DNA of 64,000 nt from Hymenobacter sublimis (GTDB lineage: Bacteria; Bacteroidota; Bacteroidia; Cytophagales; Hymenobacteraceae), in assembly GCF_023101345.1 (NCBI RefSeq), contig NZ_CP095848.1:178501-242500 (forward strand), in the 5' to 3' direction. Positions 26,301-34,010 of this stretch are shown piece after piece (the stretch's first letter is position 1; every line of letters begins with the position of its first letter). Position numbers and translations under genes: made by a program. The notes under the pieces were generated by a model that saw only the letters and a list, made by a program, of their open reading frames with translations, searched no databases and was not told the origin of the DNA.

Positions 26301-28565
26301 TCTACGTCTTTTGCCTTCAAGCCTACGCGCTACACGGGTAAAAAGGCCACGCTGAACATCAAGTCGGCGGAGGTGAACAAGCCCGCCCTCACGGCCAACA
26401 ACGTAAACTTCACCTACGACCTGAAGGCCGGCAACACGGAATTTGCCCGCGAGGAAGGCGACAACAAGTCGAGCATTGACTTGCCGTACTCTCAGTACCG
26501 CACCACCCTTTCGGGGGGGAAGTGGGATTTCAAAAAGAAGCTGGTGCAGCTGCGGGTAGCGCCCGGCGCTGATTCGTCGCGCTCCTTCTTCTACAGCACC
26601 AAGCCCGAGCAGAAAGGCCTCAAGTTCCAGGCTGCTACCGGTCAGTACGACCTGAGCCGCTACCGGCTGGTAGCCGGCGGCGTGCCCCGCATTTCCTCGG
26701 CCGACGCCTGGATTACGCCAGATTCTAGCAAGGTGTACATCCTGCCCAACGCCGAGATGCGCGCCTTCCAGAACGCAGGCATTGTAATGGATACCCTGCG
26801 CAAGTATCACCAGTTGTACAAGGGCGAAATCCGGGTGCTTTCGCGCATGGCCTTCTCGGGTAACGCGCTGTATAGCTACAAGAACGCCTCAGCCGATTCC
26901 TTCGCCATCAAGTTTGCCAACTTCCACGTCGATTCGATGGCGACTATGACGGCCTCACTGGGCAAGAACGGCGCAGCTAAGGGCGGCATGAAAGGGCTAC
27001 TGAAACGCGGACCTTCGGAGGAGGACCAGCCGGCTTCGCCGCCCACCATTGCCGTGGCCAGCCTGCAGGCAACCGACAAGTTTCACTTAGCCCCGCGCAT
27101 TGCCTACCGGGGTGGTGTTACCATGAACTCCCAGAAGAAAGGCTTCACCTTCGACGGCCAGGCCAAGCTTAACTTCGTGAAGTCGACGACGGCCTCCGAC
27201 TGGTTTGCCGTGCAGGATACCATTGACCCCAAGGGCATCCGTATCAAGCTGAACGGACCCAAGTCGGACGATGGTACGCCCATGCTGTCGGGCCTGTTTA
27301 TGTCGGAAGGCACGGGCAAAATTTACCCCTTGTTTGTGGCCACCAAGCCCGGCGTGACGGACATGAACCTGTTTGAAGTAGATGGTGACCTGCGCTTCAA
27401 CCAGAAGAAAGGCCAGTACAGCATCAGCCGCCACGACCCCGCTGACCCCGACGTGTACGAGGGCTCGGTGCTGACCCTAACCGACTCCACGGGCGCGCTC
27501 GACTTCCGGGGCAAGCTCAACCTGATCAACTCCAACAAAGACTACACCCTGACGGCCGCCGGCCTAGGTTACGCCAAGCCCGACAGCGCCATTTACGACC
27601 TGAACACCTTCCTGACCTTCGACATTAACCTGCCGGAAAAGGCCGTGGAAGCCATGGCTGCCGATTTGGCTACCAACGCCAAGGGCGCGCCGGAGGCGCT
27701 GGATGGTTCGCCGGCCCAGCTCTACAAAATGGGCGAGTTCATCGGTAACAAGGCCGTGCAGGACTACAGCACCCGGAAGGGAGGCTACGTGCCGTTGCAG
27801 AAGGTATCGGCCAAATTCCTGCACACGGTGGTGCTGAGCCAGGTGAACTTGCGTTGGAACGAGAAATTCAAGTCGTGGTACTCGGTGGGCAAAATTGGCC
27901 TGGTGAGTGTAGGCAAGAAGGACATCAACGCCCTGATTGATGGCTACATCGAAATCAAGAAGGAAAGCACCGGCGACGCCGTGGAGCTGTACCTGGAAGC
28001 CGAGCCCCAGACCTGGTACTACCTCAAGTACTCTAACAACGTGATGCTGGCCAAGGCCCAGCATGGCTCCTTCGATGAAATCATTGGTCTGAAAGCGAAA
28101 GGTGACTACAACACGGCCACCGAGTACGGCTTCTTCCTCGGCGACGACATGGAGGTGCAAACATTCCTCAACCACTTCCGCAAGGACTACCTGAAGGAAA
28201 CCGGCAAGCGCAAAGTCAACACGACCCAGCCCCAGAGCACCGGCAACTTCGACTTCATGGAGGATGGTGGTAAGAAGAAAAAGAAGAAAAAGGATGCGGT
28301 AGACGAAGCCCTGGAGGCTGACCCCAACGCCGCCCCGCCCGCCGAGGAAGAGCCCGCCAAAAAGAAGAAAAAGAAAGACGAGCCTGTAGAAGCCGCTCCT
28401 ACTTCCACCCCCGCCGCTCCGGTAGAAGACACGGGCAAGAAAAAGAAGAAAAAGGATGAGGCCGTAGAAGCCGCTCCGCCCACCGACGCCCCCACCGAGG
28501 AGCCGAAAAAGGAATCCAAGAAGAAAAAGAAGAAAGACGCCAACGACCCCTTCGGCGACGAGTAA
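23373..28565 (+). CDS. Very large exported protein of unknown function with poly-lysine tail
   Basis: 1730 residues, the largest gene in the window. Signal peptide (MKRTLVGWVCALLLGIHAPAWAQ), a Pro/Ala linker, a helical domain (about 50-175), a second Pro-rich linker with NGWGDEDPWN (about 225), then about 1350 residues of beta-rich sequence full of short Asp/Ser turns. The last hundred residues are disordered: four blocks of six or seven Lys followed by Asp (KKKKKKD), separated by Ala/Glu/Pro spacers, ending DPFGDE. No enzyme motif, transmembrane helix or type IX sorting domain was recognised. Size and composition suggest a periplasmic or surface scaffold. It is bounded by terminators, so it is monocistronic. 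Confidence 0.85.
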   Translation: MKRTLVGWVCALLLGIHAPAWAQQKPQPAKQPAGTPAAAPALPKFTGKLSSEPEQFMVDVQSMMATTNNATAKAAGARMQQLWASNKLTATQQRYIVSLSQYMLARKFRPKPHFEHFYTAIAAGALVQNFSDQQMTEFLSVAGKALEKEQPTDAEKFMASAAQFLDTRSLYRSRYSTLRVVGGTFSFAYNEADMPSMAPPAPPVAPTPAPATVSTKKLDTKKKNNGWGDEDPWNTDSGTAAKSADGSGWTDQTPSYSSYVAPSTRGPVLLIKDADLFLASSGDSVLIRKTSGAVVPTRNRFVGYGGQYAWQVNANPVTADLTTYDFDITRPEFTAQPVTLTYPAVLEQPVQGWLAYRSVKRKTPTTDTGYPRFVSNTNDARVKNIGQNIRYFGGFSLSGSRALSASLDGALSRIIVDVDGKPKFRASSRAYELGDSVITASHAAVTIFQDKQDSLTHPGVKLKYNKPKQVLQLARESGLYKTTPYYDSYHQMEVTAELLTWPVRTPFIDFSILTAKNQVTANFESKEFYTNTRYQQIKAINKLHPLQMVVGYSMENGNKRLFTIQDVATFRKLKPDNVRTAVAGLARDGYVAWYPQTDQVVLLPKAMHYVNSSRGKKDYDHIAIKSLSPSGKNATLDLNTNDLIVRGVDRFNFSDDSVTVFVKPDSSVIRIQKNRGVLFNGTVVASAFVFKGKEFKFDYDGFYIDLVKIDSIIVKGKGSKGSVMKARKDVDWTLTNKKKNSAGRLYINAPNNKSGRKKLGAYPTFDASTGAYVYFDKPEVLGGAYDTTLYFDIPPFKLDSLNNKNRVAVGFKGTFVSGGIMPDFQTKLSMQEDGSLGFVYNVPKEGFPLYGGKGRLYNKVRMNNQGLQGVGNVKYLTGDFQSDQFVFYRDSVVTVGKSGTILPGPLSGTEFAKVSLLPGYQMKWAVKQDSMYLTSQAQGEAFKLYDVNNGFKGTLTYTPGGLYGDGRMDGPQSFIRSTSFAFKPTRYTGKKATLNIKSAEVNKPALTANNVNFTYDLKAGNTEFAREEGDNKSSIDLPYSQYRTTLSGGKWDFKKKLVQLRVAPGADSSRSFFYSTKPEQKGLKFQAATGQYDLSRYRLVAGGVPRISSADAWITPDSSKVYILPNAEMRAFQNAGIVMDTLRKYHQLYKGEIRVLSRMAFSGNALYSYKNASADSFAIKFANFHVDSMATMTASLGKNGAAKGGMKGLLKRGPSEEDQPASPPTIAVASLQATDKFHLAPRIAYRGGVTMNSQKKGFTFDGQAKLNFVKSTTASDWFAVQDTIDPKGIRIKLNGPKSDDGTPMLSGLFMSEGTGKIYPLFVATKPGVTDMNLFEVDGDLRFNQKKGQYSISRHDPADPDVYEGSVLTLTDSTGALDFRGKLNLINSNKDYTLTAAGLGYAKPDSAIYDLNTFLTFDINLPEKAVEAMAADLATNAKGAPEALDGSPAQLYKMGEFIGNKAVQDYSTRKGGYVPLQKVSAKFLHTVVLSQVNLRWNEKFKSWYSVGKIGLVSVGKKDINALIDGYIEIKKESTGDAVELYLEAEPQTWYYLKYSNNVMLAKAQHGSFDEIIGLKAKGDYNTATEYGFFLGDDMEVQTFLNHFRKDYLKETGKRKVNTTQPQSTGNFDFMEDGGKKKKKKKDAVDEALEADPNAAPPAEEEPAKKKKKKDEPVEAAPTSTPAAPVEDTGKKKKKKDEAVEAAPPTDAPTEEPKKESKKKKKKDANDPFGDE

Positions 28566-28569
28566 CCTG

Positions 28570-28604
28570 AAAAGCCCCGGCAGATTTTCTGCCGGGGCTT
28601 TTTT
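28570..28604 (+). terminator. Terminator of the large exported-protein gene
   Basis: Fourteen-base stem AAAGCCCCGGCAGA / TCTGCCGGGGCTTT with a three-base loop and T run. Confidence 0.9.
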
Positions 28605-28683
28605 GTCATTCCGACCGTAGGGAGGAATCTGGGTTTGCCATGTAGCCATGGACCCAGATTCCTCCCTACGGTCGGAATGACAA
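28603..28683. repeat. GTCATTCC-headed perfect inverted repeat (REP-like), 32-bp arms
   Basis: Arms 28603-28634 (starting TTGTCATTCCGACCGTAGGG) and 28652-28683 are perfect reverse complements around a 17-base loop. It sits between a terminator and the plsY promoter. Confidence 0.9.
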
Positions 28684-28686
28684 TGA

Positions 28687-28694
28687 TATCTTTG
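28687..28694 (+). promoter_or_regulatory. -7 box TATCTTTG upstream of plsY
   Basis: Exact TAnnTTTG match 32 bases before the start codon. The -33 position would fall inside the right arm of the inverted repeat and shows no TTG. Confidence 0.5.
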
Positions 28695-28726
28695 TCGGTA
28701 TCGACGAAACGCTACCCATCCTTTCC

Positions 28727-29368
28727 ATGAATCTCCCCTTAGTGCTTGGCCTGTTGGTGGCCGCTTACCTTATTGGCTCTATCCCAACGGCGTTGTGGGT
28801 CGGCCGCGCGTTTTTTGGGCTGGATATTCGGGAGCATGGTTCTGGCAACGCTGGGGCTACCAATACTTTCCGGGTGCTAGGCAAGAAGCCCGGCTCCTTC
28901 GTGATGGCCGTAGATGTGCTCAAAGGCTGGCTGGCTACCTCCCTGGCCCAGGTAATGCTCAACCAGGGCGCCATTCTGCCCGACCAGCTTCTGTATTACC
29001 AACTGGCCTGTGGAGTGCTGGCCGTGGTCGGCCATATCTATCCTATTTGGGCGGGTTTCCGGGGCGGTAAGGGCGTAGCCACCGTGCTGGGCATGATGCT
29101 GGCCATTGCCCCCGCTACGGTAGGGGTGTGCATCCTGGTGTTCATCACGGTGCTGCTGATTTCGCGCTACGTGTCGATGTCTTCCATGACGGCCGGAATC
29201 GTGTTTGCCCTGCTCCAGCTGCTACCCCAGTTCCGCCCCGATAACTCCTTGCTGCTCTGGTTTGGCTTTGTGCTGGCCGCCCTGCTCGTGTACACCCACC
29301 GCGCCAACATCGGCCGTCTGCGCGCCGGCACTGAGAGCCGCGTGCCCATGCCGTGGGATAAAAAATAG
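28727..29368 (+). CDS. plsY: Acyl-phosphate glycerol-3-phosphate acyltransferase PlsY
   Basis: Inner-membrane enzyme for the first acylation step of phospholipid synthesis; 213 residues with about five helices. The three family motifs are visible: GSIPTALWVGRAFFGLDIREHGSGNAGATN (given here only as SGNAGATN), the middle loop GFRGGKGVATVLG, and the third loop HRANIGRLRAGTE. It uses acyl-phosphate made by PlsX, not in the window. A DUF2199 gene follows 12 bases later on the same strand. Confidence 0.96.
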   Translation: MNLPLVLGLLVAAYLIGSIPTALWVGRAFFGLDIREHGSGNAGATNTFRVLGKKPGSFVMAVDVLKGWLATSLAQVMLNQGAILPDQLLYYQLACGVLAVVGHIYPIWAGFRGGKGVATVLGMMLAIAPATVGVCILVFITVLLISRYVSMSSMTAGIVFALLQLLPQFRPDNSLLLWFGFVLAALLVYTHRANIGRLRAGTESRVPMPWDKK

Positions 29369-29380
29369 ACCAAAGTAATT

Positions 29381-29866
29381 ATGAGCTATGTCTGCGCCTG
29401 TTGCGGTGAAACGCACGAGTACTTACCGGATATCGGTTTTGCCAAGCCGGAAAATTACTTTGATGTACCTCCAGAGCAAAGAGATACTAGAGTTCAAGTA
29501 ACTGCTGATACCTGCATTATTGACAATCAGTACTTCTACATACGTGGTGTTATTAAAATACCGCTTCATGACAGCGAATCTTATTTTGGGATAGGTGCAT
29601 GGATTAGCCAGAAGGAGGAGAATTTCTGGACTTACCAACAGCATCCCAATACCGATGAAATCGGCCCTTATTTTGGGTGGCTGTGTTCTGATATTCCCGA
29701 ATTTGGGGAAACACTGTCTTTGAAAACACAAGCGCGATTCCAGTGCGGCAATCTGCGTCCTTGGATAGAGCTCGAACCCACGAACCATCCCTTATCAGTT
29801 GCGCAGCATGAAGGTATCAGTGCTGATAAAGCTTGGGAAATCGTGCATGAATATCTGCCCAAGTAG
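29381..29866 (+). CDS. DUF2199 domain protein
   Basis: 161 residues, cytoplasmic. It begins with a Cys pair (YVCACCGETHEYLPDIGF), then contains FYIRGVIKIPLHDS, ISQKEENFW and PYFGWLCSDIPEFGETLSLK, characteristic of DUF2199 proteins of unknown function. By eye its base composition is clearly lower in GC than plsY before it and the peptidase after it, which suggests later acquisition. It starts 12 bases after plsY and may ride on that transcript. Confidence 0.85.
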   Translation: MSYVCACCGETHEYLPDIGFAKPENYFDVPPEQRDTRVQVTADTCIIDNQYFYIRGVIKIPLHDSESYFGIGAWISQKEENFWTYQQHPNTDEIGPYFGWLCSDIPEFGETLSLKTQARFQCGNLRPWIELEPTNHPLSVAQHEGISADKAWEIVHEYLPK

Positions 29867-29932
29867 TAACTAAGCCCTACCATTTCGTTGGCTACTTTTA
29901 CCCCAGCATTTCCACCCCAACCCCACCGCCGC

Positions 29933-31294
29933 ATGGCTTCCTACCTCGAGCAGAACCAAGAGCGTTTCCTGAATGAGCTGATTGACTGGCTCCGCATTCC
30001 TTCCGTATCAGCTGACCCCAAGTTTCACGGCGACGTGCTGCGCGCCGCCGAGTACCTGAAAGCCCGCTTCGAGGAAGTCGGATTGGAGAACGTGGAGCTG
30101 TGCCCCACGGCTGGTAACCCTATTGTCTACGGCGAGAAAATCATCGACCCGACGCTGCCTACCGTGCTCGTGTACGGCCACTACGATGTACAGCCCGCCG
30201 ACCCGTATGAGCTGTGGACTTCCGGGCCGTTTGAGCCCGTTATCAAAGACGGTAAGATTTACGCCCGCGGTGCCTGCGACGACAAAGGCCAGGTGTACAT
30301 GCACGTGAAAGCCCTGGAACTGATGAACCAGGAGGGCGGCGTACCCTGCAACGTGAAGGTGATGATTGAGGGCGAAGAGGAAATTGGGTCCAACAACTTG
30401 GGCATCTTCGTGCGCAACAACAAGGAGAAGCTCAAGGCCGATGTCATCCTGATTTCTGATACCGGCATGCTCAGCAACGAGCAGCCCAGCATTGAGGTAG
30501 GCCTGCGCGGCCTGAGTTACCACGAAGTGGAAGTAACCGGCCCCAACCGCGACCTGCACTCCGGCCTCTACGGTGGCGCGGTGGCCAACCCCATCAACGT
30601 GCTCTGCAAGATGATTGCCTCCCTGCACGATGAAAATAACCACATTACTATCCCAGCTTTCTACGACAACGTAGCCGTACTCAGCGAGCAGGAGCGCGCC
30701 GAACTAAACCGGGTGCCGCACTCTGATGACGAGTTCAAGCAAAGCATCGGCCTGCCCGCCACCTATGGCGAAGCCGGTTATACCACCGTGGAGCGCATTG
30801 GCATCCGGCCGACGCTAGACGTGAACGGCATTTGGGGCGGCTACACCGGCGAGGGCGCCAAAACGGTTATTGCCTCCAAGGCCTACGCTAAAATCTCCAT
30901 GCGCCTGGTGCCAAACCAGACCTCCGACGAAATCACGCAGATCTTCCAGCAGCACTTCGAAAGCATTGCGCCGGCCGGCGTAACGGTAGTAGTAAAGCCC
31001 CACCACGGCGGCGAGCCGGTAGTAACGCCCACCGACTCAGTAGCCTACAAAGCCGCCGCCGATGCCATGGAAACTACCTTCGGCAAGCGCCCCATTCCTA
31101 CCCGCGGTGGCGGCTCTATCCCCATTGTGGCCATGTTCAAATCGGAACTAGGGCTAGATACGGTGCTACTCGGTTTCGGCCTCGACTCCGACGCCATCCA
31201 CTCGCCCAATGAACATTACGGCGTGTTTAACTTCCTGAAGGGCATCGAAACCATTCCGCATTTCTACCGCAACTACGCCGCAGCTACCAAGTAA
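29933..31294 (+). CDS. M20-family dipeptidase (CNDP-like)
   Basis: Zinc metallopeptidase of 453 residues expected to cleave dipeptides in the cytoplasm. The zinc ligands lie in GHYDVQPAD (His83), ACDDKGQ, the catalytic GEEEIGSNN, and the C-terminal IHSPNEHYG; the dimerisation domain starts around SYHEVEVTGPNRDLHSGLYGG (shortened: NRDLHSGLYGG). The start is set at ATG 29933, with a -7-like box TACTTTTA at 29893-29900; an in-frame TTG at 29888 would lie upstream of the box. Confidence 0.94.
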   Translation: MASYLEQNQERFLNELIDWLRIPSVSADPKFHGDVLRAAEYLKARFEEVGLENVELCPTAGNPIVYGEKIIDPTLPTVLVYGHYDVQPADPYELWTSGPFEPVIKDGKIYARGACDDKGQVYMHVKALELMNQEGGVPCNVKVMIEGEEEIGSNNLGIFVRNNKEKLKADVILISDTGMLSNEQPSIEVGLRGLSYHEVEVTGPNRDLHSGLYGGAVANPINVLCKMIASLHDENNHITIPAFYDNVAVLSEQERAELNRVPHSDDEFKQSIGLPATYGEAGYTTVERIGIRPTLDVNGIWGGYTGEGAKTVIASKAYAKISMRLVPNQTSDEITQIFQQHFESIAPAGVTVVVKPHHGGEPVVTPTDSVAYKAAADAMETTFGKRPIPTRGGGSIPIVAMFKSELGLDTVLLGFGLDSDAIHSPNEHYGVFNFLKGIETIPHFYRNYAAATK

Positions 31295-31318
31295 GCGGCG
31301 CGGAAAACATGTGAATAC

Positions 31319-31355
31319 AAAACGGCTCGTTTCCAGTACGGAAACGAGCCGTTTT
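31319..31355. terminator. Bidirectional terminator
   Basis: Perfect 16-base stem AAAACGGCTCGTTTCC / GGAAACGAGCCGTTTT between converging genes. Confidence 0.9.
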
Positions 31356-31380
31356 CATTGAAGCTAGCTGCCGTCTGAGG

Positions 31381-31983
31381 CTAACGGCCAAACATATAGC
31401 CTAGTTGAAACTGAAATATAGAGTTGAAATGCTGCGCTTGGGTGCCCTGTATTTTCTCATACACAGAGCTAAAGTCCCGATTATAGCGGATGCCAACGCT
31501 CGGTCCGCTGCTGAACTGGTAGCCTACCCCGGCCACGGCACCAAGGCTTACTTTGTTATACGCGTCTTTGTTCCGACCGACAACTGAGGAAGATCCGTCG
31601 CTCAACTCACTTCTGACAGCTAGTAAAAACCCTATCTGCGGGCCCAATTCGAAGAAAGGGCCTTTGGCATCAAGGCGAAGGAGCACCGGAATATCGAGGG
31701 AGTGCAGGGTTAAGTCGGACTTGTTCTTTCCGTCTTGCGAGCGAGTGCCTTTTACGGAGTATAACAACTCCGGCTGAAGGGCCACTTGATTTTCCGCATC
31801 AAGTCCAAATCGGAAAGCCACGCCGGCATTGAGCCCTACTTTGCTTTCATTGGCGTCGCTAGCATCGTCGCCGACAACGGTAGCCAGATTAGCGCCGGCC
31901 TTAACGCCTACCTGCACAGACTGCGCTTGCACTAAGCCACCAACACCGGCAACCAGGGCCAGGGAAAAGAAAATCTTTTTCAT
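31381..31983 (-). CDS. PorT-family outer-membrane beta-barrel protein
   Basis: About 200 residues. Signal peptide MKKIFFSLALVAGVGGLVQAQ, then the family pattern VQVGVKAGANLATVVG, FRFGLDAENQVALQPELLYSV, LDIPVLLRLDAKGPFFELGPQ, VGIRYNRDFSSVY and a closing strand FQFQLGYMFGR. First of four related minus-strand genes (31.4-34.8 kb). Function unknown; such small barrels include PorT of the type IX secretion system, but this one is not specifically PorT. On the minus strand a box TACTTTTA lies about 20 bases before the start. Confidence 0.88.
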   Translation of the reverse strand: MKKIFFSLALVAGVGGLVQAQSVQVGVKAGANLATVVGDDASDANESKVGLNAGVAFRFGLDAENQVALQPELLYSVKGTRSQDGKNKSDLTLHSLDIPVLLRLDAKGPFFELGPQIGFLLAVRSELSDGSSSVVGRNKDAYNKVSLGAVAGVGYQFSSGPSVGIRYNRDFSSVYEKIQGTQAQHFNSIFQFQLGYMFGR

Positions 31984-32078
31984 AGGAAAGAGATAAGGAG
32001 GCATAAAAGTAGCCCAAAACAATCGAGGAGGTCCGATGCTGCCCACTAAACTCGCTACCTCACCCGCGAGAGAAGTAC

Positions 32079-32858
32079 TTACTTTGGTTTGGCTTCATTG
32101 GGCGGAGAAACCACGTCGGTAGTAGCTTGCCTACGCTTTTTTCCTATGCCTCGAACGAGCTTTCCCGGAGCTGTGTAGAACAGAAATTTGCTGCCTTTAA
32201 ACAGAAGGACAGGAGTAGTAACAAAGGCCAGCTTGGCGCTACCCACAGCAAGGTGGGCAGCCTCTTTAGGCTCGAACAAATACCCCAAATAAAACTCTAT
32301 AGCGCTATTGCGCAACTGTACTTGGCTGCTGCCTGCTAAGTCCACCCGTCGGTACACATTATTTAGTCCGCCGTTATAGCGCCAGCCCAGCATCAAGCCG
32401 GTGCTATCCTGGTAGCCGATACCCACTATAAACCCCAATTCGCGAGAGCGAAAGACGGTGCCACTGCTGTTTGTAGACTGTGCTATAGTAGGGGTAGCAG
32501 CGTACAGTTGGCTAAAAGAAGGCCCAGCCTCGAAGAAAATATCACCGTAGTGGTACTGAGCCAGTACGGGAAGCGAAAGGTAGTTCAGGCGGTGCATGAT
32601 GGAGGGGCCATAGCTTGTGCTCTTGTCACCACGTTGTGCGTAGAGCCCCTCGGCCTGCAGGGCCAGTTGCTGCGTAATTTTTATCCGAATCAGGGCCCCA
32701 CCTTCACCTCCAAACCGAGGGGAACTGTTAGTAGCATTGGCCCCTATGCCATGGGTGATTACCCCGCCGCCTCTGAGGCCTAACTGTATGCGTTGCGCTG
32801 TGCCATGATGGTTTACCAATACGAATAGAGTAACAAAAAATCCGTAAAAAAGCCGCAT
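32079..32858 (-). CDS. PorT-family beta-barrel with unusual C-terminal extension
   Basis: About 259 residues. Signal peptide MRLFYGFFVTLFVLVNHHGTAQ; barrel strands IQLGLRGGGVITHG, LALQAEGLYAQRG, NYLSLPVLAQYHYGDIFFEAGP, MLGWRYNGGLNNVY and IEFYLGYLFE. Where the other members stop after this last strand, this protein goes on for about 60 residues: a hydrophobic stretch (AHLAVGSAKLAFVTTPVLLF) and a basic tail (KLVRGIGKKRRQ). Second gene of the array. The start is at ATG 32858. Confidence 0.82.
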   Translation of the reverse strand: MRLFYGFFVTLFVLVNHHGTAQRIQLGLRGGGVITHGIGANATNSSPRFGGEGGALIRIKITQQLALQAEGLYAQRGDKSTSYGPSIMHRLNYLSLPVLAQYHYGDIFFEAGPSFSQLYAATPTIAQSTNSSGTVFRSRELGFIVGIGYQDSTGLMLGWRYNGGLNNVYRRVDLAGSSQVQLRNSAIEFYLGYLFEPKEAAHLAVGSAKLAFVTTPVLLFKGSKFLFYTAPGKLVRGIGKKRRQATTDVVSPPNEAKPK

Positions 32859-32935
32859 TAAGTCCAGTAAGTAGGGGGCATGGAATGAATAGAGGCACGT
32901 AAAGAGGCGGGCGCACCGAAACAAACCTCACGCAA

Positions 32936-32967
32936 ACTGCCCGACCAGCTCACGCAAGTCGGGCAGT
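32936..32967 (-). terminator. Hairpin downstream of barrel gene
   Basis: Ten-base stem ACTGCCCGAC / GTCGGGCAGT, 20 bases past the stop of the minus-strand gene that ends at 32987. No long T run, so it may act as an mRNA-stabilising stem. Confidence 0.6.
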
Positions 32968-32986
32968 AGTTAATCGTAGATCAAGC

Positions 32987-33688
32987 TTACTTGCTCGGAA
33001 TTAGATAGCCGAGCGAGAGTTGAAACGCGGAGTGGCGGGCGTTGGCCAGGTCGCCGTTGAAGTAGCTGCCATTGTCGCTTTTTACAAAGTCGCTGAAGGC
33101 GCCGGTGTAGCGCAGATTCAGGCTCAGGCCATTGTCGGCTTGGTAGCCCACGCCGGCCACGTAGCCCAGCTCGCTACGCTTGAAACCGCTTACATCCTTC
33201 TTGTTTTCCGCTTCGGCTACCGTGGGCGTGCCGTTGGGCTGGCGCGTGCGGGTCACTTTCGTTTCATCGTTGGCGCTGAGCAGGTAGGAGTACTGCGGGC
33301 CCGCTTCCAGAACTAGGCCGCCGGCATTCACTTTGAGCAGCACGGGCACGTCGAGGTAGTTATAGTTAACCTTGCCCTCACGCTTCTCCGTGTAGCCTAC
33401 CCCCAGTATGGTGCTGGTATATTCCGTAGGCTTATTTTCGAAGCCCTTCTGTGAGTACAGGATTTCGGGCTGAATGGAGAAGAAGCCGTCGCCGGTGATA
33501 TCGGCGTTCAGCATAACGCCGCCCAGAAAGCCAAATTTGTTGTTGTAAGTATTCTCGTTCTGAACGTTGCCGGCCAGGTTGGAGTAGTTGGTGCCGGCGC
33601 GCAAGCCCAGACGAACACCTTGCGCGTAAGAGGACGAAACAGCGGCTACACCCAGCAGGGCAGCGGCAAATAAGACGGTCTTTTTCAT
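32987..33688 (-). CDS. PorT-family outer-membrane beta-barrel protein
   Basis: About 233 residues. Signal peptide MKKTVLFAAALLGVAAVSSSYAQ; strands VRLGLRAGTNYSNLAG, FFSIQPEILYSQKGF, YNYLDVPVLLKVNAGGLVLEAGP, LSLNLRYTGAFSDF and the closing FQLSLGYLIPSK. Third member of the array and closest in sequence to the fourth (34011), sharing the KINAGG/KVNAGG strand and the GYLIP-K terminus, which points to a tandem duplication. Confidence 0.88.
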   Translation of the reverse strand: MKKTVLFAAALLGVAAVSSSYAQGVRLGLRAGTNYSNLAGNVQNENTYNNKFGFLGGVMLNADITGDGFFSIQPEILYSQKGFENKPTEYTSTILGVGYTEKREGKVNYNYLDVPVLLKVNAGGLVLEAGPQYSYLLSANDETKVTRTRQPNGTPTVAEAENKKDVSGFKRSELGYVAGVGYQADNGLSLNLRYTGAFSDFVKSDNGSYFNGDLANARHSAFQLSLGYLIPSK

Positions 33689-34010
33689 GGTGCAAATAGG
33701 GTTGAGTGACAACTCCACAGGTGAAAGGAAGTGGAACTGTCGGGCTAACGTCGAAAAGTGTGCCAGCGTGTAGATTCCTTCCCGTGAAAGTTCCCTGCTT
33801 GGATTTTTTATTTTAAAATGACCTGGTAGTCAGTTGAGTATGCTTCTCGCTCCAATCACTTTCCCACAGTAGTAATTCCTACCGAGCCAGTAGCTCAGCC
33901 ATAAAAACGCTGGCTAGCTGTACTTCACCTAGGCTGCAGCTAGATTGCGCACCATAAAAAAAGGCTACCCCTTTGCGGAGTAGCCTTTTTTTATGGTGTG
34001 AGCCAAGTGC
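33689..34010. other. Intergenic region inside the barrel array
   Basis: 322 bases with no gene. It carries the promoter of the barrel gene at 32987-33688 and the terminator (33950-33998) of the barrel gene upstream. The middle part, about 33790-33850, is AT-rich. No exact TAnnTTTG box was found. Confidence 0.5.
33950..33998 (-). terminator. Terminator of fourth barrel gene
   Basis: Perfect 19-base stem CACCATAAAAAAAGGCTAC / GTAGCCTTTTTTTATGGTG, loop 11 bases; T run on the minus strand. Confidence 0.9.

Noticed and set aside
27564..28649. Open frame of 361 codons on the minus strand over the poly-lysine tail
   Set aside because: Reverse reading of AAG-rich codons gives a Leu/Phe-rich product (LFLLFL), which mimics membrane protein but is an artefact.
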